Assembly: GCF_018860155.1 (NCBI RefSeq)
Contig: NZ_JAHKNI010000017.1
Location: 62,001 to 126,000, forward strand
Source: Nocardia albiluteola
Lineage (GTDB): Bacteria; Actinomycetota; Actinomycetes; Mycobacteriales; Mycobacteriaceae
Length of the DNA stretch: 64,000 nt
Direction: 5' to 3'
Under the pieces are notes generated by a model. That model was not told the DNA's origin. It worked only from the letters and a program-made list of their open reading frames with translations, and ran no database searches. The first letter of the stretch is position 1; every line of letters starts with the position of its first letter. The position numbers and the translations under genes were made by a program. Shown piece after piece: positions 42,518 through 51,293 of this stretch.

Positions 42518-43579
42518 ATGAGCGAGCGGACCGACGACACCGGGCCGGTGGCAGCCAACGGCGCTGAGCGGGTCGATGTTCCCGGAAGCACTCTCTGGCA
42601 GCGCATTGCGGGCGCGAGCACGCTGTGGATCGGCATCGTGCTGGTGCTGCTGTACGCCGCCTTCAGCATCGTCAAGCCCGATGCCTTCCCGACCCGGTTC
42701 ACGCTGCAGACCCTGCTGATCGAGACATCGGTGCTGCTGGTGCTCTCGATCGGCATGACCTTCGTCATCATCACCTCCGGCATCGATCTGTCGGTCGGCA
42801 TGGTGCTGATCTTCGCCGGGGTGCTCGGCTCCAAGACCATGGAATGGCTCAGCCCGGGCGGTGACGCCGGTCATGCGGGCTGGGGTGTCATCGCGGCCGG
42901 GTTCGTGGTTGCCGTTGCCGGGGGCGGACTCTGGGGGCTGATCAACGGAGTCCTGGTGGCCCGGGCCAAGATTCCCCCGCTCATCGTCACCCTCGGCTCC
43001 TTCGGCGCGGCGCTGGGAGCCGCGCAGCTCATCACCGGGGGCGTCGACACCCGCACGGTGCCCGAGAAGCTTCGCAACTCGCTGGGTTTCGGCACCCTGC
43101 TGGGCGGTATTCCGGATCTGGTGCTCGTCGCGCTGGTGGTCACCCTGTTCGGCGCCTGGCTGCTGCACACCACCCGCTTCGGCCGCTACACCTACGCCAT
43201 CGGGTCCAACGCCGAGGCCGCCCGGCGTTCCGGAATCGGGGTCACCCGGCATCTGATCCTGGTGTACCTGATGACCGGATTGCTCTCGGGGCTGGCCGGA
43301 TTCATGAATCTGGCCTACTTCGGCACCACCACCATCGCCGGGCACGGCACCGACAACCTCGACGCCATCGCGGGTGTCGTCATCGGCGGCACCAGCCTGT
43401 TCGGCGGCACAGGCACGGTGGTGGGCACCGTGATAGGGGTGTTCATCCCGTCGGTGCTACGCAAGGGATTTGTCATCGCGGGAGTGCCGGTGTTCTGGCA
43501 GCCGATCGCGGTGAGCATCGTTCTCGTGGCGGCGGTCTGGTTCGACCAGGCCAGGCGGAAGGCGCGAGACCGGAAATAA
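42518..43579 (+). CDS. ABC sugar transporter permease (RbsC family)
   Basis: 353 aa, about ten membrane helices. Conserved SIGMTFVIITSGIDLSVGMVL (about 79-99) and GRYTYAIGSNAEAARRSGI (about 222-240) are RbsC-type signatures. The C-terminus is short and basic. The start ATG is the end of the junction repeat; no independent ribosome site is evident, which suggests coupling to the mini-gene. Confidence 0.9.
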   Translation: MSERTDDTGPVAANGAERVDVPGSTLWQRIAGASTLWIGIVLVLLYAAFSIVKPDAFPTRFTLQTLLIETSVLLVLSIGMTFVIITSGIDLSVGMVLIFAGVLGSKTMEWLSPGGDAGHAGWGVIAAGFVVAVAGGGLWGLINGVLVARAKIPPLIVTLGSFGAALGAAQLITGGVDTRTVPEKLRNSLGFGTLLGGIPDLVLVALVVTLFGAWLLHTTRFGRYTYAIGSNAEAARRSGIGVTRHLILVYLMTGLLSGLAGFMNLAYFGTTTIAGHGTDNLDAIAGVVIGGTSLFGGTGTVVGTVIGVFIPSVLRKGFVIAGVPVFWQPIAVSIVLVAAVWFDQARRKARDRK

Positions 43580-43607
43580 CACAACAGAACTGAAGGGTAA
43601 GGCGGAG

Positions 43608-44582
43608 ATGAGAAGCGTGAAGCGGGCCGCCGCAATACTTGGTGTGGCCGTGACGGCCGCGGCCGTACTCGCGGGATGCGGCGGCTCGGTCGGCAATTCC
43701 GGCGGCACCAACGCCAAGAAACTCGTGCTTGTTCCGGGCGTTGCCAACGAGCCGTTCTACATTTCGATGCAGTGCGGCGCACAGGACGAGGCGAAGAAGC
43801 TCGGGTACTCGCTGGACACCCAGGCGCCGACGCAATTCGACGCCTCGCTGCAGACTCCGATCGTGACCGGCGTGATCGCCACCAAGCCGGGCGCGATCCT
43901 GATCGCCCCGACCCACGCCACGGCGATGGCGGCCCCGATCAAGCAGGCCAAGGACGCCGGCATCAAGATCATCGAGGTGGACACCGCGCTGGAGGATCAG
44001 TCGATCGCGCTGTCCTCGATCTCCTCGGACAACGTCAAGGGCGGCCAGCTGGCCGCGCAGACCCTGGCAAAGCTGGTGGGGGACAAGGGATCCACGCTGG
44101 TAATCAACACCAAGGCGGGCACCTCCACCACCGATCAGCGCGCCCAGGGCTTCGCCGACGAGCTGAAGAACCACGCGGGGATGAGCTCACTCGGCGTGCA
44201 GTACAACAACAACGACGCCGCGACGGCCGCCTCGATCGTCACCGCGACCCTCGCTGCCCATCCCGATCTGGCCGGCATCTTCGCCACCAATCTCAGCTCG
44301 GCCGAGGGCGCGGCGACGGGCCTGCGCAACGCGGGCAAGCTGGGCCAGGTCAAGATCGTGGGCTTCGATGCCAGCCCGCAGCAGGTGCAGGATCTGAAGT
44401 CCGGGGTCATCCAGGCGCTGATCGCGCAGGATCCGGCCACCATCGGTGTGGACGGGGTGGATCAGGCGGCCGCGGCGCTCACGGGTAAGCCGGTGACCCG
44501 GCACATCCAGACCGACATGGTCTCGATCACCCAGGCCGACATGGATTCTCAGTCGAAGTACTTCTACCGGAGCAAGTGCTGA
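43608..44582 (+). CDS. Sugar ABC transporter substrate-binding lipoprotein
   Basis: 324 aa. Signal peptide with lipobox VLAGC (cysteine about residue 24), then the two-lobe ribose-type binding fold with KLVLVPGVANEPFY, PGAILIAPTHATAM and GQVKIVGFDASPQQVQ strands. ATG 43608 follows an AAGGGTAAGGCGGAG region. It completes the importer with 41620-43579. The ligand is unknown; no catabolic enzyme is adjacent to identify it. Confidence 0.88.
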   Translation: MRSVKRAAAILGVAVTAAAVLAGCGGSVGNSGGTNAKKLVLVPGVANEPFYISMQCGAQDEAKKLGYSLDTQAPTQFDASLQTPIVTGVIATKPGAILIAPTHATAMAAPIKQAKDAGIKIIEVDTALEDQSIALSSISSDNVKGGQLAAQTLAKLVGDKGSTLVINTKAGTSTTDQRAQGFADELKNHAGMSSLGVQYNNNDAATAASIVTATLAAHPDLAGIFATNLSSAEGAATGLRNAGKLGQVKIVGFDASPQQVQDLKSGVIQALIAQDPATIGVDGVDQAAAALTGKPVTRHIQTDMVSITQADMDSQSKYFYRSKC

Positions 44583-44585
44583 CGC

Positions 44586-44657
44586 TCACGACTCCACCTC
44601 GCTGGCGCTCGGCTCCGTCGTGCGCGAGGCGCTGCGCTGATGGTTCGCTCCGCTCAC
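44586..44657 (-). repeat. Junction repeat, orphan copy after the threonine dehydratase gene
   Basis: In minus orientation a single unit starts on the GTGA at the dehydratase stop (44657-44654) and contains a frame of 23 codons (VSGANHQRSASRTTEPSASE...) ending in a GTGA at 44589-44586. No gene follows in that direction; the unit abuts the 3' end of the convergent binding-protein gene. It shows that the repeat is defined by the upstream stop codon and not by the downstream gene. Confidence 0.8.
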
Positions 44658-45883
44658 TCCTGCACGCGCACGGTGTATCCGGCGGTCGCGAGTGCCTCGA
44701 TCACCTCGTCCCGGTGCGTGGGCCCGCGCGTCTCCAGGGTGAGCGAGACCTCGGCCTCGTCGACCGCCAGCCCCGCGCCGGTGCGGGAGTGCGCGATCTC
44801 GAACACGCTCGCGCCGGTGCGCCCGATCTCGGCCAGCAGCCGGCCCAGGCTGCCGGGGAGATCCGAAATCGTCACGCGCAGTACGAGATACCGGCCCGCG
44901 GCGCCGAGACCGTGGCCGATGAGCCGGGTCAGCAGCAGCGGGTCCACGTTGCCCCCGGACAGGATCGCGCAGACCGGGCCCCCGATGCCGAGTTCGTCGG
45001 CGTCGTAGGTCATCAGGGCCGCGACCGCCGCGGCCCCCGCGGGCTCGACGATGAGTTTGGCGCGCTCCATGCACAGCAGCATGGCGCGTGAGAGCGCATC
45101 CTCGTCGACGGTGACGATCTGGGACACCCGCCCGGCCACATGGGCGAACGGCACCTCACCCGGACGACCCACCGCGATGCCGTCGGCCATCGTCGACATG
45201 CGTTCCAGCGCAACGGGTTCACCGGCCTCGAGCGAACCGGGCCAGGCGGCGGCCCGGGCGGCCTGCACGCCGACCACCCGCACCTGCGGCGCCAGGTACT
45301 CGAGGGCCACCGCCACTCCGGCGAGCAACCCGCCGCCTCCGGTCGGCACGATCACGGTGTCCACCTCGGGCAGCTGCTCGAGCAGTTCCACCCCGACGGT
45401 CGCCTGCCCGGCGACGATGTCGGGATGGTCGAAGGGGTGGATCAGTATCGCCCCGGTCTGCTCGGCGAACTGTATTGCGGCGGTGAGGGATTGATCGACG
45501 GTCTCGCCGACCTGATGCACGGTGGCGCCGTAGGCCCGGGTGGCCACGAGCTTGGGCAGTGAGGCCCCGATGGGCATGAACACCGTCGAGGCGATCCCCA
45601 GGCTGGCCGCCGCCCAGGCCACCCCCTGCGCGTGATTTCCGGCGCTGGCCGCGACCACTCCGTGCCGCCGCTCGTCCTCGGACAGATTCGCGATCCGGTT
45701 GTAGGCGCCTCGAGGCTTGAATGATCCGGTGCGCTGCAGGTTCTCGCATTTCAGGCGAACCTCGTGCCCGGTGCGCTCCGACAGCACCCGCGCGGCCACC
45801 AATGGCGTCCGGCGCACCGCCGGGCCCACGAGCTTCGCCGCCGCCTCGATCTGATCCAGTCCGATGAGCTCCATGCCGGTCAT
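44654..45883 (-). CDS. Threonine ammonia-lyase (threonine dehydratase) with C-terminal ACT domain
   Basis: 409 aa. Fold-type II PLP enzyme: CENLQRTGSFKPRGAYN holds the Schiff-base lysine (about residue 57), SAGNHAQGVAWAA binds substrate, and GGGGLLAG (about 185) binds the PLP phosphate. Residues about 330-409 form an ACT domain (LRVTISDLPGSLGRLLAEIG...), so it is allosterically regulated. It makes 2-oxobutanoate from threonine. ATG 45883 or 45874 both fit. The frame upstream is only an extension antisense to the next permease gene. Confidence 0.9.
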   Translation of the reverse strand: MTGMELIGLDQIEAAAKLVGPAVRRTPLVAARVLSERTGHEVRLKCENLQRTGSFKPRGAYNRIANLSEDERRHGVVAASAGNHAQGVAWAAASLGIASTVFMPIGASLPKLVATRAYGATVHQVGETVDQSLTAAIQFAEQTGAILIHPFDHPDIVAGQATVGVELLEQLPEVDTVIVPTGGGGLLAGVAVALEYLAPQVRVVGVQAARAAAWPGSLEAGEPVALERMSTMADGIAVGRPGEVPFAHVAGRVSQIVTVDEDALSRAMLLCMERAKLIVEPAGAAAVAALMTYDADELGIGGPVCAILSGGNVDPLLLTRLIGHGLGAAGRYLVLRVTISDLPGSLGRLLAEIGRTGASVFEIAHSRTGAGLAVDEAEVSLTLETRGPTHRDEVIEALATAGYTVRVQE

Positions 45884-45984
45884 AGTGCCAGGTGTCTGGT
45901 GGAAAAGCATGGCAATCGGTGTAGCAGTTGGGCTGATTGCTGGTATGTAGGGGCGCGCGGCGTCTCGCCGGAAGGGCGCCGCCG

Positions 45985-46004
45985 AAATGATATATATATC
46001 GTTT
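45985..46004. promoter_or_regulatory. AT-rich palindrome before the NCS1 permease gene
   Basis: GATATATATATC (45989-46000) is a 12-bp perfect palindrome flanked by AAA (45985-45987) and TTT (46002-46004), forming a 20-bp imperfect palindrome about 95 bp before the permease ATG. It stands out against high-GC surroundings and may be an operator or promoter. Confidence 0.4.
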
Positions 46005-46096
46005 GCGCAATGCCGGGGAAATAAATGAGCAATGGTGAGGCAACGGGCCGGAATTACCGTTCGGCCCGTTAGTGACACCTTCGGATCGGATGCACC

Positions 46097-47587
46097 ATGA
46101 CCGAGACCATCGACCCCGCCGCCGGCACCCCCGCCGAGTATCCGGGGCTGACGAATCCCGACCCGCGCCTGACCAACGCCGACCTCGCGCCGTTGCCGGC
46201 GCAGCGCTGGGGCGCCTACAACATCTTTGCCTTCTGGATGTCGGACGTGCACAGCGTCGGCGGGTACGTGACCGCGGGCAGCCTGTTCGCGCTCGGCCTG
46301 GCCAGCTGGCAGGTGCTGGTGGCGCTGCTGATCGGCATCACGATCGTGTTCGGGCTGTGCAATCTGGTCGCCGCACCGAGCCAGCGCGCCGGAGTGCCGT
46401 TCCCGGTGGTGTGCCGTAGCGCCTTCGGCGTGCTGGGCGCGAATGTTCCCGCGATCATCCGCGGCCTGATCGCGGTGGCGTGGTACGGGATTCAGACCTA
46501 CCTGGCATCGGCGGCGCTGATAGTCGTTGCGGTGAAACTGTTTCCGGGGCTGGCGCCGTACGCGGTCGTGCACGATTACGGTTTCGCCGGATTGTCGCTG
46601 CTGGGCTGGGGCGCGTATCTGCTGTTATGGGTGCTGCAGGCCGCGGTGTTCTGGCGCGGCATGGAATCCATCCGGCGGTTCATCGACTTCTGCGGTCCCG
46701 CCGTGTATGTCGTGATGTTCGCGCTATGCGGGTACCTGATCGCCAAGGCCGGGTGGGGCGCGATCGATCTGAACCTGGGACACGTGCAGTACACCGGCCT
46801 GCACTCGGTGCCGGTCATGCTCGGCGCGATCGCGCTGGTGGTGTCGTATTTCTCGGGCCCGATGCTGAACTTCGGCGACTTCTCCCGCTACGCCCGCTCG
46901 ATGGCGGCAGTGCGGCGCGGCAATCTGCTGGGGCTGCCGGTGAACTTCCTGATGTTCTCGCTGCTCGTGGTGGTCACCTCCTCGCTGACCGTGCCGGTGT
47001 ACGGCAAGCTCATCACCGATCCGGTGGAGACCGTGTCGCATATCGACAGCACGTTCGCAATCGTGCTGGGCGCGTTGACCTTTGCCGTCGCGACGATCGG
47101 CATCAATATCGTGGCCAACTTCATCTCACCGGCCTTCGACTTCTCCAACGTGAGCCCGCGCCGAATCAGCTGGCGCGCCGGCGGCATGATCGCCGCAGTC
47201 GGATCCCTGCTCATCACCCCCTGGAACCTGTACAACAATCCGGAGGTCATCCACTACACCCTGGAGGTGCTGGGCGCGTTCATCGGCCCGCTGTTCGGCG
47301 TGCTGATCGCCGACCACTACCTGATCCAGCGCCGCCGAATCGTGGTCCAGGACCTGTTCACCACCTCGGAATCCGGAACCTATTGGTACCGAAACGGATT
47401 CAACCCCGCCGCAATCGCCGCCACCATCGTCGGCGCCGTAGTAGCGGTGATCCCGGTCCTGGCAGGCAGCCTCCCCGGCATGTACACCGCGGCCCAGTAC
47501 AGCTGGTTCATCGGCTGCGGCCTGGCATTCCTCACCTACCGGCTACTCGCCGCCCGATTCGTGCGGGTGAACACCGAGTTGCAGTAG
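46097..47587 (+). CDS. NCS1-family nucleobase:cation symporter
   Basis: 496 aa with about 12 membrane helices. N-terminal NADLAPLPAQRWGAYNIFAFWMSDVHSVGGY is the NCS1 signature, followed by GVPFPVVCRSAFGVLGANVPAIIRGLIAVAWYGIQTYL (substrate helices), GPMLNFGDFSRYARS and the late SPRRISWRAGG segment. Probable uptake of uracil, allantoin, hydantoin or purines. It is divergent from the threonine dehydratase gene. Confidence 0.9.
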   Translation: MTETIDPAAGTPAEYPGLTNPDPRLTNADLAPLPAQRWGAYNIFAFWMSDVHSVGGYVTAGSLFALGLASWQVLVALLIGITIVFGLCNLVAAPSQRAGVPFPVVCRSAFGVLGANVPAIIRGLIAVAWYGIQTYLASAALIVVAVKLFPGLAPYAVVHDYGFAGLSLLGWGAYLLLWVLQAAVFWRGMESIRRFIDFCGPAVYVVMFALCGYLIAKAGWGAIDLNLGHVQYTGLHSVPVMLGAIALVVSYFSGPMLNFGDFSRYARSMAAVRRGNLLGLPVNFLMFSLLVVVTSSLTVPVYGKLITDPVETVSHIDSTFAIVLGALTFAVATIGINIVANFISPAFDFSNVSPRRISWRAGGMIAAVGSLLITPWNLYNNPEVIHYTLEVLGAFIGPLFGVLIADHYLIQRRRIVVQDLFTTSESGTYWYRNGFNPAAIAATIVGAVVAVIPVLAGSLPGMYTAAQYSWFIGCGLAFLTYRLLAARFVRVNTELQ

Positions 47588-47615
47588 ACCTCGAGTAAGC
47601 GAGCATCGCTGCCCC

Positions 47616-48164
47616 TCACCAGTTCTCGATGACGGCCCGGAGCAAAGGCTCCGGGTCCTTGTCGTACAACGCCGCGGCAATCCCGACCCGCAGCTACTCC
47701 GCGGCCTGGGTGAAGATCGGCTCAGCTGAGTTCACGGGGTCGAACCCTGCCCTGTCCACACGCAGAATTCCAGCAGGAAGCGGCGGCTGTGAACCGCTTG
47801 TAAGACCGTCCAGCACCGCGCCACCGAAATCGCTGGGCAATCCCACTGCGAATGGTTTCTTCCAGAGCCGACTATGACAGGCAGGCAGACCCTCGGTGTC
47901 CAGAACATCGAAGCCCGCGACGGCCACCTCGATCTGCGTCGACTGACCGGCTCCCAAGACGAATCGACCGCCGAGCAGCGCTCTGGGCACGACTCCGCCG
48001 AGGCGACGTTGAACCTCGACCAGCATCCGGACATCTTCTACCCGACCGGGGATACCGGTTGCCGGTATCCCCGCTGTGAGCTCCCGCGCCGCCTGATGTA
48101 GTACGTCAGCTCGTGGCCGACCCGCCCGATGCTGAGGGGGAATCGAATCGTGGGCTGTCACCAT
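47616..48164 (-). pseudogene. Hypothetical protein gene with an in-frame amber stop
   Basis: The minus frame from 48164 encodes 156 residues to a TAG at 47696-47694, and the same frame then continues as a protein-like LRVGIAAALYDKDPEPLLRAVIENW to a TGA at 47616-47618. The likely original codon at the TAG differs by one base. The protein includes TAGIPATGIPGRVEDVRML and LPSDFGGAVLDGL. I recognise no family. The 5' end overlaps idi by about 60 bp, so the real start may be further in. Confidence 0.5.
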
Positions 48165-48726
48165 CGGTCGGGTGGGTGATGGCGAGTACGCCGGGGAGCC
48201 ATGGGGTGTAGCGGGTGGGGTCGGCCGCGACGATGGTGAGAAGTTCGTCCGGGGGGATCCAGGCGTAGTCCTCGATCTCCGCCGGGTCGGGGTGGGGTGG
48301 GGCGCCCTCGAAGTGGCCGATCAGGACGTGGTCCCATTCGTGCTCGACTCGGCCCGTGGCCGGGTCGGACGCCCGGTAGTGGAACACTCCGGCCTCGCGC
48401 AGGGAGGTTTCGATGCCGAGTTCCTCGGCCAGGCGTGCCGCCGCGGCGGCGGTGACGGGCTGGCCGGGGGCGGGGTGGCCGCAGCAGGTGTTGGTCCACA
48501 GGAGCGGGAACCTGGTCTTGACCGCGGCGCGGCGCTGCAGCAGCATCCTGCCCGCCGCGTCGAACAGCATCACCGAGAATGCCCGGTGCAGCCGCCCGGG
48601 CGCGGTGTGCGCCTGGGCGACCGGGCACGAGCCGATCGGCCGGCCCTGCTCGTCCACGAGCTCGACGGGCAGGGCCTCGCGGTCGATCGGCGCGGATTCG
48701 GCGTTGTCTTCGCGGGTGGCGGTCAC
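48106..48726 (-). CDS. idi: Isopentenyl-diphosphate delta-isomerase, type 1
   Basis: 206 aa Nudix-fold isomerase converting IPP to DMAPP. The catalytic cysteine region is LLWTNTCCGHP (C81/C82), with EHEWDHVLIGHF carrying the catalytic glutamate (about 128) and metal-ligand residues. Its ATG overlaps the methyltransferase stop by 4 nt, so it is the last gene of the 2-MIB operon, where it would raise the supply of DMAPP for geranyl diphosphate. Confidence 0.92.
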   Translation of the reverse strand: MTATREDNAESAPIDREALPVELVDEQGRPIGSCPVAQAHTAPGRLHRAFSVMLFDAAGRMLLQRRAAVKTRFPLLWTNTCCGHPAPGQPVTAAAAARLAEELGIETSLREAGVFHYRASDPATGRVEHEWDHVLIGHFEGAPPHPDPAEIEDYAWIPPDELLTIVAADPTRYTPWLPGVLAITHPTDGDSPRFDSPSASGGSATS

Positions 48727-49595
48727 CGCCCCACCTTATCGGCAGCGATCAGCAGGTATTGGAAACTACCGTCCCGGTACGAGCTCAGGAACGACTTTTC
48801 CACGCCGGTGGCCAGTTCCGAATGGGTGCGCAGCTCCCAGTACGGGATGGTGGCGGGGGTGAGATCCACTACGGCGATCGGGACCATGTTGTTCGCGGCC
48901 AGCGCGGTGAAGTAGTGGCTGCGCGGGTGGATCATGCAGCCGTAGTGCGCGTCGATCCAGCTCACCGCCGAGGAGCGCCCACCGATGACGTCGTTGGAGC
49001 AGCCGGTGACGCACACATAGCGCCCGCCCGGTTCGAGCAGCCGGGAGAACTCGCTGAACAGATCGGGCAGCTCCACGTACATATCGGTCTCGTTGGTCCA
49101 GATGCCGCGCATCGACCGCGACTCGAAGCCGGTGTCGAGCATGTTGCGGTAGTGGAACTGCACGCTGTCCGCCACACCGCGGCGGGCGGCCTGATCATTG
49201 GCGAACCCCACCTGATACTCGGAGATGCTCACCCCGTCCACCCGGCAGCCGAACCGCTCGTGCGCCATGATGCTGGTGCCACCGCGCCCGGAGCCACCGT
49301 CCAGCAGGCGGTCGCCGGGGCGGATCGCGCCGAGATGGTCCAGCAGCAGATCGGCCTGGGCGGTCTCGAGCCGGTGCAGTTCGCGCACGAGCCGATCCTG
49401 GCGGGTGTGCTCGGGGCCCTCCAGCACCGACAGGTCGGGCTCACCGATCCCGTAGTGATGGTGGTAGAGATCGTCGACTTCGCCCAGTTTGGTGTTGATG
49501 CGGTCGTCGTTGGGATTGTCGTTCCAGTACGCGGCGACCGAGCGCTGGTAACTGGTGTGCAGGACGCCATCGGTCTTGGGCTCGAGCATGGTCAT
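48723..49595 (-). CDS. Geranyl diphosphate 2-C-methyltransferase
   Basis: 290 aa SAM enzyme that methylates GPP at C2, the committed step to 2-methylisoborneol. Opening SYQRSVAAYWNDNPNDDRIN and EVDDLYHHHYGIG are family hallmarks; LLDGGSGRGGTSIMAHERFGC is the SAM loop and SISEYQVGFANDQAARRG follows. It lies directly behind the terpene cyclase gene and before idi. Confidence 0.93.
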   Translation of the reverse strand: MTMLEPKTDGVLHTSYQRSVAAYWNDNPNDDRINTKLGEVDDLYHHHYGIGEPDLSVLEGPEHTRQDRLVRELHRLETAQADLLLDHLGAIRPGDRLLDGGSGRGGTSIMAHERFGCRVDGVSISEYQVGFANDQAARRGVADSVQFHYRNMLDTGFESRSMRGIWTNETDMYVELPDLFSEFSRLLEPGGRYVCVTGCSNDVIGGRSSAVSWIDAHYGCMIHPRSHYFTALAANNMVPIAVVDLTPATIPYWELRTHSELATGVEKSFLSSYRDGSFQYLLIAADKVGR

Positions 49596-49679
49596 GACGG
49601 ATCAATCCTCTCGATCGGTGGTGCTGACAACGGCAATCGCCAGGAAATCGCGGGACGGTGGAGCCGGCCGGGAGATGGG

Positions 49680-51278
49680 TCAGGAGTACTCGCTGTAGCG
49701 GCGGCTGTCGGCGTGCCAGGCGCGGCTGCCGCCCATCCAGGCCCACAGCCCGCCCAGGAAGCGTTGCAGCGCAGGGGATCCGGTCGCCGCGAGCAATGCC
49801 GCCTCGCCCTCGAAGCGGTGTACCAGCTCGTCGTGCACCCGTGCCGTCTGCACGATCGCCTCGTGACGGCTGCAATTCTGTTCCGCGGCAAGCACCGTCG
49901 GCAGGTTGAATTCCCTGCCGCCGGACTGATCCTCGCGGGCCATCGAATAGAGGTCGTTGACCATCTGGGAGGCCAGGGCCGCGGTGGTGATCACCCGCCG
50001 CATGCGCGGATCGGTGTATTCGGCCGCGCTCAGCTCGTATCCGCCGACCACATCGATCGGCGCCATGCAGGGCAGGAAGCTGTGCGGCTGGCGGTTGGTC
50101 AGGTACTCCCAGACCTTCGGCATGCGCCCGGCCGCGCGCCACCCGCCCTCGGCGGCCAAAGCGATGAACCACCCGGCGATCTCGGTGCGCAGCCGGGCCA
50201 GCTGCGCGGGCGTCGCATAGTGCGCCAGGTGCTCGAACGAGGTCCGGAAGGCGCGCAGGATGGGGTCCGCGGCCATCACCCGCTCCAGCTCGGCCTGATA
50301 CTTCGCCGGGAGATGTACCGGATCCATTGCGGCCGCGGCCAATTCCAGGCGTGGACCCAGTTCGGCCTCCGCGCTGGAGGGGGTGCCGTCGGCCGCGTGG
50401 TCGTCGGCGTCCTCCTCGCAGTAGTAGTCGTCGACCGACCACTCGGACACCGCGCATTTCGCCGCCGCGAGCAGGCGGTCCGGATCGTCGCAATCCGGAT
50501 GCGCGAGCATGATCAGCCGCCCGAAGTCGGCCTTGCGGAGCTCGTCCAGCTTGCCCTCGTAGAGCCCGATCGCCTCGGCCCAGGCCAGAATTCCCTCGTT
50601 GACCGCCTCGGCGAGCACGGGATCGTCGCGGACCGGCGGCGGGCAGTAGAGAGCGGGAATTCGAGAACCGGCCGCGGGCGTGCAGTCCTGCTTGCCGGAA
50701 TTCTGCTCAGCCGCAACAGATTCCGCGCTGCGTCCAGCTCGACGCGGCCGCGTCGGATCCGTTCCGGCGCCAGGTAGTGCGGTCATCCGTTCGCCGGTCG
50801 CACTGCGGCCGGACGTTCCGTCGGCGGCGGCGGGCCGCTGCGGCGCGGAGGTGCCCAGCGCGGCGATCCGCGTGAACCCCGTGCCGATTCCGGTGGGCCC
50901 GAACGGCATCCGGGAGGCCATGCCGTCCGGGGCGGAGGCAGCCTCCGCAAGTCCATCGGGACCCGCCCCCGAGCCCGGCCCGGAGACTGCATCGGCAACC
51001 CCGTCCGATGCAACACCTCCGGACGCAGCGCCGGGCGGGGAAGGAACCAACAGACTCGCCGCACCGAGCCCGGCCGGCCCGAGCAACCGCAGTGGCGCCT
51101 CGCCCGCGGTCATGCCCCCCAGCGTGGCCGAATCATGGGACAGCACTTCGGCTTCGGGAACCCCCGGCCGCGCCAGGGCGGTCGGGGGAGCGTTGCCGAG
51201 ATCCTTCAGTAGCGCGGCGATCACCGAGGCCACCTCGGAGGTGGCCGGCGGCGCCGCGGCGCGCGACAGCACCGACAT
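49680..51278 (-). CDS. 2-methylisoborneol synthase (class I terpene cyclase)
   Basis: 532 aa. Residues about 1-205 are a long disordered Ala/Pro/Gly-rich arm, and 206-532 form the cyclase domain. Acidic motif DDYYCEED (about 283-290) and the second metal motif NDLYSMAREDQSGGREF (about 441-457) are intact, as is the PHSFLPCMAP helix. It cyclises 2-methyl-GPP to 2-MIB. The N-terminal arm contains FGPTGIGTGFTRI (about 126-138), a conserved patch that, by analogy with the Streptomyces system, may be the loading peptide for the shell protein encoded next door. Confidence 0.93.
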   Translation of the reverse strand: MSVLSRAAAPPATSEVASVIAALLKDLGNAPPTALARPGVPEAEVLSHDSATLGGMTAGEAPLRLLGPAGLGAASLLVPSPPGAASGGVASDGVADAVSGPGSGAGPDGLAEAASAPDGMASRMPFGPTGIGTGFTRIAALGTSAPQRPAAADGTSGRSATGERMTALPGAGTDPTRPRRAGRSAESVAAEQNSGKQDCTPAAGSRIPALYCPPPVRDDPVLAEAVNEGILAWAEAIGLYEGKLDELRKADFGRLIMLAHPDCDDPDRLLAAAKCAVSEWSVDDYYCEEDADDHAADGTPSSAEAELGPRLELAAAAMDPVHLPAKYQAELERVMAADPILRAFRTSFEHLAHYATPAQLARLRTEIAGWFIALAAEGGWRAAGRMPKVWEYLTNRQPHSFLPCMAPIDVVGGYELSAAEYTDPRMRRVITTAALASQMVNDLYSMAREDQSGGREFNLPTVLAAEQNCSRHEAIVQTARVHDELVHRFEGEAALLAATGSPALQRFLGGLWAWMGGSRAWHADSRRYSEYS

Positions 51279-51293
51279 GGCTGTGCCCCTTCG

